A stretch of 35,712 nucleotides of DNA from JAJFGI01 sp036397065 (GTDB lineage: Bacteria; Pseudomonadota; Alphaproteobacteria; Kiloniellales; J153): assembly GCA_036397065.1 (NCBI GenBank), contig DASWJP010000085.1, forward strand, positions 1 to 35,712, given 5' to 3'. Below, one piece after another: positions 30,193 to 35,712 of this stretch; position 1 is the first letter of the stretch, and every line of letters begins with the position of its first letter. The notes below the pieces were generated by a model. That model searched no databases, had not been told where the DNA came from, and saw only the letters and a list, made by a program, of their open reading frames with translations. The translations under genes and the position numbers were made by a program.

Positions 30193-30810
30193 ATGTTCCG
30201 CCGCCGTACACCGCTTCCCTTGCTTGGCCGCATTGCCAGCAGCCTGTGGCCGAAAGGCGGCTGGCGGCGGTCCACCACATACCTGGCGCACCGGGTGCGG
30301 CGCTTGCCGGAGACGCCCTACCGGATCGCCGCCGGGTTCGCCTGCGGCGCGGCCATGTCGTTCACCCCGTTCATCGGCTTCCACTTCGCCGGGGCCGCTC
30401 TGATAGCGCTCTTGATACGGGCCAATGTGGTCGCCTCGGCCATCGGCACGGTGGTGGGCAATCCTTGGACGTTTCCCTTTATCTGGGCCTGGATTTATGG
30501 CCTGGGCACGTGGCTCACCGGCGAAAAGGCGCTCACTGATCTTCCCAGGGTGTTGAGTTTGGCCTACATATTCGAGCATCCGCTGAACGTCTTATGGCCC
30601 ATGACCGTCGGTGGCATACCCACGGCGATTGTGGCCTGGTTCGCCTTCTATCTGCCGATCCATGGCGCGGTGGTCGAATACCAGCGGGCGCGGCGTTGGC
30701 GCATACGGCGGCGGGCGAAAAGACGGCGGGGGCACCCGACCCGTATTGGCCTGGAAGAACTTGCCAGGGACAAAATGGCCAAGGAAGAACAGGCCAAGGA
30801 GGATAAATGA
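30193..30810 (+). CDS. DUF2062 domain membrane protein
   Basis: 205 aa. The DUF2062 core is recognised from RLPETPYRIAAGFACGAAMSF, TPFIGFHFAGA, NVVASAIGTVVGNPWTFPF and WAWIYGLGTWLTG, with about three hydrophobic segments (about 46-75, 80-105, 140-160). A basic N-terminus and a long charged C-terminal tail (ARRWRIRRRAKRR, then KEEQAKEDK) flank it. The protein is probably in the inner membrane, with no agreed function. It sits between rel and pdxJ, and its stop overlaps the pdxJ ATG (ATGA). Confidence 0.88.
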   Translation: MFRRRTPLPLLGRIASSLWPKGGWRRSTTYLAHRVRRLPETPYRIAAGFACGAAMSFTPFIGFHFAGAALIALLIRANVVASAIGTVVGNPWTFPFIWAWIYGLGTWLTGEKALTDLPRVLSLAYIFEHPLNVLWPMTVGGIPTAIVAWFAFYLPIHGAVVEYQRARRWRIRRRAKRRRGHPTRIGLEELARDKMAKEEQAKEDK

Positions 30811-31580
30811 ACTTGGGACACCTGCGTTTGGGCGTGAACATCGATCACGTGGCGACCATCCGCAACGCCCGGGGCGGCGGCCATCCGGATCCGGTGCGTG
30901 CGGCGCGCATGGCGGCGGCGGCCGGTGCCGACGGCATCACCGCGCACCTGCGCGAGGACCGGCGGCACATCTCGGACAACGACATCGACCGCCTGGTCCA
31001 TACGATCGATCTGCCGCTGAACCTGGAGATCGCGGCGACCGAGGAAATGCTGGCCATCGCCCTGCGGCACAGGCCGCATGCGGCCTGCCTCGTCCCGGAA
31101 AAGCGCGAGGAGGTGACCACCGAAGGCGGCCTGGACGCGGCCGGTGCCTCGGATGCGCTGCGGCCCTATTGCGATGCGTTGGGGGCCAAGGGCATCCGCG
31201 TTTCCCTGTTCATCGATCCCGATGCGCGGCAGATCGACGCCGCCAAGGCGCTGGCCGTGCCGGTGGTGGAGCTGCACACCGGCGCCTTCTGCGGGGCATA
31301 TCTGGACGACCGGGAGGGGGCGCGGGCCAAGGCCGAACTGCGGCGCATCGAGACGGCGGCGGCCCATGCCGCGGCGCGGGGCATCGAGTGCCATGCCGGC
31401 CATGGTCTGACCTTCGATACGGTCGGTACTGTGGCGGCCATCGGCAGCATCGTCGAACTGAACATCGGCCATTTCCTCATCGGCGAGGCCATCTTCTGCG
31501 GCCTGGACAGCGCCATCAAGCGCATGCGCGCCCTGATGGATCAGGCGCGCGCCCAGGGCAGCGGCGCGCGCAGCGCATGA
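30807..31580 (+). CDS. pdxJ: Pyridoxine 5'-phosphate synthase
   Basis: 257 aa. The start ATG overlaps the DUF2062 stop and has a perfect AAGGAGG upstream. PdxJ signatures are LGVNIDHVATIRNARGG (about 6-22), DGITAHLREDRRHI, NLEIAATEEM, CLVPEKREEVTTEGGLD, GIRVSLFIDPD, ELHTGAFCG and the final ELNIGHFLIGEAIF. It joins 1-deoxyxylulose 5-phosphate and aminoacetone-3-phosphate to make pyridoxine phosphate. pdxJ-acpS-lepB-rnc-era-recO is a common alphaproteobacterial run. Confidence 0.97.
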   Translation: MNLGHLRLGVNIDHVATIRNARGGGHPDPVRAARMAAAAGADGITAHLREDRRHISDNDIDRLVHTIDLPLNLEIAATEEMLAIALRHRPHAACLVPEKREEVTTEGGLDAAGASDALRPYCDALGAKGIRVSLFIDPDARQIDAAKALAVPVVELHTGAFCGAYLDDREGARAKAELRRIETAAAHAAARGIECHAGHGLTFDTVGTVAAIGSIVELNIGHFLIGEAIFCGLDSAIKRMRALMDQARAQGSGARSA

Positions 31581-31605
31581 GCCCGGCTAAAGCCCGCGGC
31601 GTCCG

Positions 31606-32016
31606 ATGATCCTCGGCTTAGGCAACGACCTGATCGATATCCGCCGCATCGAGAAGACGCTGGCGCGCTTCGGCAGCCGTTTCACCGATCGGGTCTTCAC
31701 CGACGTGGAACAGGCGAAATCCGACCGCCGGGCCAACCGGGCGGCCAGCTATGCCAAGCGCTTCGCCGCCAAGGAAGCCTGTGCCAAGGCCCTGGGGACG
31801 GGGGTGCCCCGGCGCGGGGTCCATTGGCGCGATCTGGGCGTGGTCAACCGGCCAAGCGGCCAGCCGACCATGGCCTTGACCGGCGGCGCCGCCCGGCGCT
31901 TGGCGGAAATCACCCCGGCGGGCATGACCGCGCGCATTGACGTGACGCTAACCGACGACTATCCCTTGGCCCAGGCGATCGTCATCATCTCGGTCGTGAA
32001 AGGTGCGGCCGAGTGA
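31606..32016 (+). CDS. acpS: Holo-[acyl-carrier-protein] synthase
   Basis: 136 aa. The 4'-phosphopantetheinyl transferase motifs are GLGNDLIDIRRIEKTL (4-19, Asp for Mg) and SYAKRFAAKEACAKALGTG (about 48-66, Glu of KEA). It moves phosphopantetheine from CoA to the carrier protein for fatty acid synthesis. It follows pdxJ by 25 nt on the same strand, so it is probably in the same unit. Confidence 0.96.
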   Translation: MILGLGNDLIDIRRIEKTLARFGSRFTDRVFTDVEQAKSDRRANRAASYAKRFAAKEACAKALGTGVPRRGVHWRDLGVVNRPSGQPTMALTGGAARRLAEITPAGMTARIDVTLTDDYPLAQAIVIISVVKGAAE

Positions 32017-32125
32017 CGTGGCCGGCTCAGCGCACGAGATGAAGGGTTTTTGGCCGTCCGGATTTGTACCAGGGTATATTCCGGCAACGTGCGCCCTGGG
32101 AAATGGATAGAATATAAGGCATTGC

Positions 32126-32878
32126 ATGGAATCCTTAATGACAAAGAAGAAATCCAGCGCCTTTGGAGAGACCGTTCGCACCGTCCTCTACGCGGTGGCG
32201 ATCGCGCTGTTGATCCGGGTATTCGCCTACGAGCCGTTCAACATCCCGTCTCGCTCCATGGAGCCGACGCTGCTGGTGGGCGATTATTTGTTTGTTTCCA
32301 AATTCTCCTATGGTTACAGCCGCTATTCGATGCCTTGGGGTCTGCCGCTATTCAGCGGTCGTGTGTTCGCGGACCAGCCGGAACGGGGCGACGTGGCGGT
32401 ATTCAAGCTGCCCAGCGACAACAAGACCGACTACATCAAACGCATGATCGGTCTACCGGGCGACCGGATTCAGGTGATCAACGGCATCCTGCACATCAAT
32501 GGCGCGGCCGTCGGGCGGGAAAAGGTGACGGATCTGAGCGATCCCGAGAACAACGGCTTTCCCACCGACGTGACCGAGTACATCGAGACCCTGCCGAACG
32601 GCCGGACCCATCGCATCTGGGAACGCGGCGACGGCAACATGCTCGACAACACGCCGGTCTTTACGGTGCCCGCGGGCCATTTTTTCGCCATGGGCGACAA
32701 CCGGGACAACAGCCAGGATAGCCGGGTCATGTCGGAAGTGGGGTTTGTTCCCTTCGAAAATCTGGTCGGCCGCGCCGAATTCCTGTTCTTCTCCCACAAT
32801 GACAGCGCCCGGCTTTGGGAAATCTGGAAGTGGCCGTTCGCCATCCGCTATGGCCGCATCGGCGATGGGATCGAATAA
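32126..32878 (+). CDS. lepB: Signal peptidase I
   Basis: 250 aa from the ATG at 32126 (AAGG upstream); the ATG at 32138 is an alternative. One N-terminal membrane helix (about 17-35) is followed by the catalytic Ser44 in SRSMEPTLLVGD and Lys105 in YIKRMIGLPGDRI, the Ser-Lys dyad. The MGDNRDNSQDSR box is also present. It removes signal peptides of exported proteins at the periplasmic face. A 109-bp spacer with TATATT (32075-32080) may carry its own promoter. It overlaps rnc by 14 nt. Confidence 0.97.
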   Translation: MESLMTKKKSSAFGETVRTVLYAVAIALLIRVFAYEPFNIPSRSMEPTLLVGDYLFVSKFSYGYSRYSMPWGLPLFSGRVFADQPERGDVAVFKLPSDNKTDYIKRMIGLPGDRIQVINGILHINGAAVGREKVTDLSDPENNGFPTDVTEYIETLPNGRTHRIWERGDGNMLDNTPVFTVPAGHFFAMGDNRDNSQDSRVMSEVGFVPFENLVGRAEFLFFSHNDSARLWEIWKWPFAIRYGRIGDGIE

Positions 32879-33593
32879 GGCGGCACAACCCGCCGCGGCC
32901 CCGGATCAAGATCTCGATGGTCTGGCGCAACGCCTGGGCCATGGCTTTGCCAAGCCGGAGCTTTTGCGCCAGGCGTTGACCCATCCCAGCGCCGCGAACC
33001 GCCGCCCGGACGGCGGCGACGACAGCTACCAGCGGCTTGAATTCCTTGGCGACCGGGTGCTCGGCCTGGTCATTGCCGATTTGCTGCTGCGGCGCTTCCC
33101 CGACGAGGCCGAGGGGCCGCTGGCCCTGCGCCATGTGGACTTGGTCCGCCGGGAGACCCTGGCCGAGATTGGCCGCAGCCTGGATCTGGGCCGGTATCTG
33201 CGTCTGGCCAAGGGCGAGGAGGCGGCCGGCGAGCGCGACAACCCGGCCCTGCTGGCGGATGCCTGCGAGGCGGTCATTGGCGCCCTTTACCTGGATGGCG
33301 GCCTGGCGGCGGCCAGCGCGGTCATAGGCGCGCACTGGGGTCCCATGCTGGCCGCGGCGGGGCATCCGCCGCAGGATGCCAAGACGGCCCTGCAGGAGTG
33401 GGCCCAGGCCCGGGCACTGCCCTTACCGGACTATGAGGAGGTCGGCCGCACCGGCTTGGCGCACGAGCCCACCTTCACGGTCGAGGTCCGGATCGAAGGC
33501 CAGCCCGCCGAACGGGGCGAGGGGCGCTCCAAGCGCCTGGCGGAGCAGGCCGCGGCCGAGCGTTTGCTGCGCCGCCTGGGCGGCCAAGGGTGA
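32865..33593 (+). CDS. rnc: Ribonuclease III
   Basis: 242 aa from the ATG at 32865, which lies inside the end of lepB; the frame extends further upstream but without family similarity. The RNase III signature YQRLEFLGDRVLGLVIAD (about residues 44-61, catalytic Glu/Asp) and LADACEAVIGALYLDGG (second acidic patch) are clear. The C-terminal double-stranded RNA-binding domain (about 165-235) has DAKTALQEWAQ and GEGRSKRLAEQAAAERLL. It cuts rRNA precursors and other duplex RNA. rnc-era-recO is a conserved cluster. Confidence 0.97.
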   Translation: MGSNKAAQPAAAPDQDLDGLAQRLGHGFAKPELLRQALTHPSAANRRPDGGDDSYQRLEFLGDRVLGLVIADLLLRRFPDEAEGPLALRHVDLVRRETLAEIGRSLDLGRYLRLAKGEEAAGERDNPALLADACEAVIGALYLDGGLAAASAVIGAHWGPMLAAAGHPPQDAKTALQEWAQARALPLPDYEEVGRTGLAHEPTFTVEVRIEGQPAERGEGRSKRLAEQAAAERLLRRLGGQG

Positions 33594-33600
33594 GGCGGCC

Positions 33601-34515
33601 ATGACCGAACACGCGGCCCCATCGACCCGCTGCGGCTTCGTTGCCCTAGTGGGGGCGCCCAATGCCGGCAAGTCGACGCTGGTGAACCGGCTGGTCGGTG
33701 CCAAGATTTCCATCGTCACCCATAAGGTGCAGACCACGCGCAGCCGGGTACGCGGCGTCGTGGTGGACGGCGATTGCCAGATTGTCTTTGTCGATACGCC
33801 CGGCATCTTCACGCCCAAGCGGCGCCTGGAGCGGTCCATGGTCGCCGCCGCCTGGAGCGAAACCAAGGATGCGGACGAGGTGGTGCTCATCGCCGATGCC
33901 ACACGGTCGGGCATCGACCAGGATACCCGGCAAATCATCGACGGGCTGAAGGCGCGCGGCCGCCGGGCGGTATTGGCGCTCAACAAGGTGGACAAGGGCA
34001 AGCGCGAGGTGCTGCTGCCGCTGGCCGCCGCCTTCGAGGCGGAGGGCATCTTCGATCGCATCTTCATGATATCGGCCCTGACCGGCGACGGCATCGAGGA
34101 CTTGCGCCGCTTCTTGATCGCGCGCATGCCGGAAGGGCCGTGGCTGTTCCCCGCCGACGAGCTGTCCGATCTGCCCGCGCGTCTGCTCGCCGCCGAGGTG
34201 ACGCGCGAAAAGCTGTTCCTCAACCTGCACGAGGAATTGCCCTATTCCCTGACCGTCGAGACCGACGAGTGGGAGGACTTCGACAATGGCAGCGTGCGCA
34301 TCGGCCAGACCATCACCGTGCTGCGCGATTCCCACAAGGCCATGTGCCTGGGCAAGGGCGGCCATACCATCAAGGCGGTGCGCGAGGCGGCGCAGGCCGA
34401 CCTGGGTGGCATTCTCGGCCGCAAGGTGCACCTCTTCCTCACGGTGAAAGTGCGCGAGAATTGGTTGGAAAACCGGGCGCATTATCAGCACTGGGGCTTG
34501 GAATTCGACGTCTGA
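33601..34515 (+). CDS. era: GTPase Era
   Basis: 304 aa from the ATG at 33601, with GTGAGGCGG 7 nt upstream. GTPase motifs are GAPNAGKST (G1, about 19-27), DTPGI (G3), NKVDKG (G4) and SALTGDG (G5). The C-terminal KH domain has KAMCLGKGGHTIKAVREAAQ. Era binds the 3' end of 16S rRNA and assists 30S assembly. It starts 7 nt after rnc and precedes recO. Confidence 0.97.
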   Translation: MTEHAAPSTRCGFVALVGAPNAGKSTLVNRLVGAKISIVTHKVQTTRSRVRGVVVDGDCQIVFVDTPGIFTPKRRLERSMVAAAWSETKDADEVVLIADATRSGIDQDTRQIIDGLKARGRRAVLALNKVDKGKREVLLPLAAAFEAEGIFDRIFMISALTGDGIEDLRRFLIARMPEGPWLFPADELSDLPARLLAAEVTREKLFLNLHEELPYSLTVETDEWEDFDNGSVRIGQTITVLRDSHKAMCLGKGGHTIKAVREAAQADLGGILGRKVHLFLTVKVRENWLENRAHYQHWGLEFDV

Positions 34516-34542
34516 AGTACCGCCCGGCGGCGGTGTGTGACC

Positions 34543-35274
34543 ATGCATTGGACCGACAACGGAATCGTTCTATCGGTGCGGCCGCACGGGGAAACCTCGG
34601 CGGTGGTGCAGGTGCTCACCCGCGACCGGGGGCGCCATGCCGGGCTGGTGCGCGGCGCTCAGGGGAGACGACTGAGCGGCGTCTACCAGGCGGGCAATTT
34701 GCTCTCCGTGCGCTGGTCCGGGCGCCTGGCCGATCATCTGGGCAATTTCGACGGCGAACTGCTGGAGAGTTACGCCGCCCGGGTGCTGGACGATCCGGCG
34801 CGCCTGGCGGCCCTATCCGCCGCGGCCGCCGTTTCGGAGCGCGCCTTGCCCGAGCGCGAGCCCCATGCCGCCTGTTTCGAAGGATATCTGGCGCTGCTCG
34901 AGGCCTTGGCCGGCGATCATTGGGCGGAGGTTTACGTGCGATGGGAACTGGCGTTGCTCGGCGAACTGGGCTTCGGCCTGGATTTGAGCGCCTGCGCCGG
35001 CGGCGGCGACAACGATCAGCTGGCCTACATCAGCCCGCGCACCGGACGGGCCGTGTCCTTGGCGGCCGGCGAGCCCTACCGCGACCGCCTGCTGCTCCTG
35101 CCGGGATTTCTCGGCGGCCGCGGCGGCGGCGGTCCGGCCGAGGTGGCGCAAGGCCTGGCGCTCACCGGCTTTTTCCTGGAGCGCCACGTCTTCGCCCCGC
35201 ATCATCAGACATCACCCGCTGCCCGGCAGCGCCTGGCCGAGCGGTTTCCGGTGATGCCTCAGCTTGAAGCTTGA
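34543..35274 (+). CDS. recO: DNA repair protein RecO
   Basis: 243 aa from the ATG at 34543; a GTG at 34537 is in frame two codons earlier. The N-terminal OB fold has DNGIVLSVRPHGETSAVVQVLTRDRGRHAGLVRG. The helical C-terminal domain has ACFEGYLALLEAL, ELALLGELGFGLDL and AYISPRTGRAVS. It works with RecR to load RecA onto SSB-coated single strands in the RecF pathway. Only one Cys (SACAGG) lies where zinc-binding RecO proteins have four, so no zinc site is expected. Confidence 0.95.
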   Translation: MHWTDNGIVLSVRPHGETSAVVQVLTRDRGRHAGLVRGAQGRRLSGVYQAGNLLSVRWSGRLADHLGNFDGELLESYAARVLDDPARLAALSAAAAVSERALPEREPHAACFEGYLALLEALAGDHWAEVYVRWELALLGELGFGLDLSACAGGGDNDQLAYISPRTGRAVSLAAGEPYRDRLLLLPGFLGGRGGGGPAEVAQGLALTGFFLERHVFAPHHQTSPAARQRLAERFPVMPQLEA

Positions 35275-35322
35275 CGGGCTGGAGGCACGAAATCGCGAGA
35301 AACGCTTACAAGAATTCGAAAC

Positions 35323-35676
35323 CTACGCCTCAACGACCATTTCAAACCCGCCGAAGATCATCCTCTTGCCGTCAAACGGCATGTTCATGTTCTCGGGCTT
35401 CATGCGCTCATCATCCATCATCTTTGCCCAGCCCGCGTCACGGGCCTCCTTTGACGGCCAGATCATCCATGCGAACACCACCGTTTCGTCCGGCTTCTTC
35501 TTCACGGCCAGTGGAAATGAGGTGAGCTTGCCGTCCGGCACGTTATCGCCCCAGCATTCCACCTGCTTCAACGCGCCATATTCCTTTAACAGAGCGGAGA
35601 ACGATTTCGCGTGTTCAATGTATTTCTGCTTGTTGGCGGTTGGCACCGCCGCCAAAAATCCATCAACGTAGGCCAT
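35323..35676 (-). CDS. DUF1428 family protein
   Basis: 117 aa. The ATG at 35676 has GGAGGAAC about 7 nt upstream; a start at 35694 would run through that site. DUF1428 features are MAYVDGFLAAVPTANKQKYI, ECWGDNVPDGKLTSFPLAV, ETVVFAWMIWPSKEARDAGW and DGKRMIFGGFEMVV. This is a ferredoxin-like alpha/beta-barrel fold of the dimeric type. The family has no established function. It is convergent with recO. Confidence 0.93.
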   Translation of the reverse strand: MAYVDGFLAAVPTANKQKYIEHAKSFSALLKEYGALKQVECWGDNVPDGKLTSFPLAVKKKPDETVVFAWMIWPSKEARDAGWAKMMDDERMKPENMNMPFDGKRMIFGGFEMVVEA

Positions 35677-35712
35677 GTCTGTTCCTCCCTTCACGCACCA
35701 TCAAACGCTGCT

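Overview
The window is GC-rich, with dense and often overlapping genes, frequent GTG/TTG starts and an alphaproteobacterial gene order. The right half (dapA-smpB / folK-rpoZ-rel / pdxJ-acpS-lepB-rnc-era-recO) resembles Rhodospirillales-type chromosomes. The order and protein features were read from the sequence; the taxonomic placement is inference. No tRNA, rRNA, CRISPR array or intact insertion sequence was seen.

Region 1 (1-2.9 kb): the 3' part of a LysR regulator faces an SDR dehydrogenase and a fumarylacetoacetate-hydrolase-family enzyme. That pair matches the last two steps of non-phosphorylative L-fucose/L-rhamnose breakdown. A small membrane protein follows.

Region 2 (3.0-10.75 kb) is the accessory part and the most interesting. 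It holds a divergent PanB-like protein, a GntR/FCD regulator, a hemerythrin-like di-iron protein, a DUF6166 protein, a three-gene TRAP transporter, a PhyH-type Fe(II)/2-oxoglutarate oxygenase and a fatty-acid-hydroxylase-family di-iron membrane protein. A 15-bp near-palindrome (consensus CTGATAATATATCAG) occurs in three intergenic spots: before panB-like/gntR, between the divergent hemerythrin and DUF6166 genes, and before the PhyH gene. At the first site it covers a -10 box. I infer one GntR-controlled regulon for import and oxidative conversion of an unknown, possibly 2-oxo-acid-like, compound. The PanB homologue lacks two of the three canonical Mg ligands, so it is unlikely to be an ordinary pantothenate enzyme.

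Region 3 (10.8-16.5 kb): a TPP riboswitch precedes thiO-thiS-thiG and a ThiE/TenI-family gene. These run without a clear break into cysD and a fused cysNC, which places sulfate activation apparently downstream of thiamine control.

Region 4 (16.5-23.9 kb): a 420-bp spacer, then an M23 peptidase overlapping a bactofilin gene (cell-shape module). On the minus strand lie a lytic transglycosylase, a haloacid dehalogenase, an alpha/beta hydrolase and a threonine/serine dehydratase.

Region 5 (23.9-35.7 kb): housekeeping genes. dapA and smpB are followed on the minus strand by a family-5-like uracil-DNA glycosylase and a LabA-like NYN protein. Then come folK, rpoZ, rel (bifunctional ppGpp enzyme), a DUF2062 protein, pdxJ, acpS, lepB, rnc, era and recO, ending with a DUF1428 gene. 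The rpoZ leader and the rpoZ-rel spacer are rich in stem-loops.
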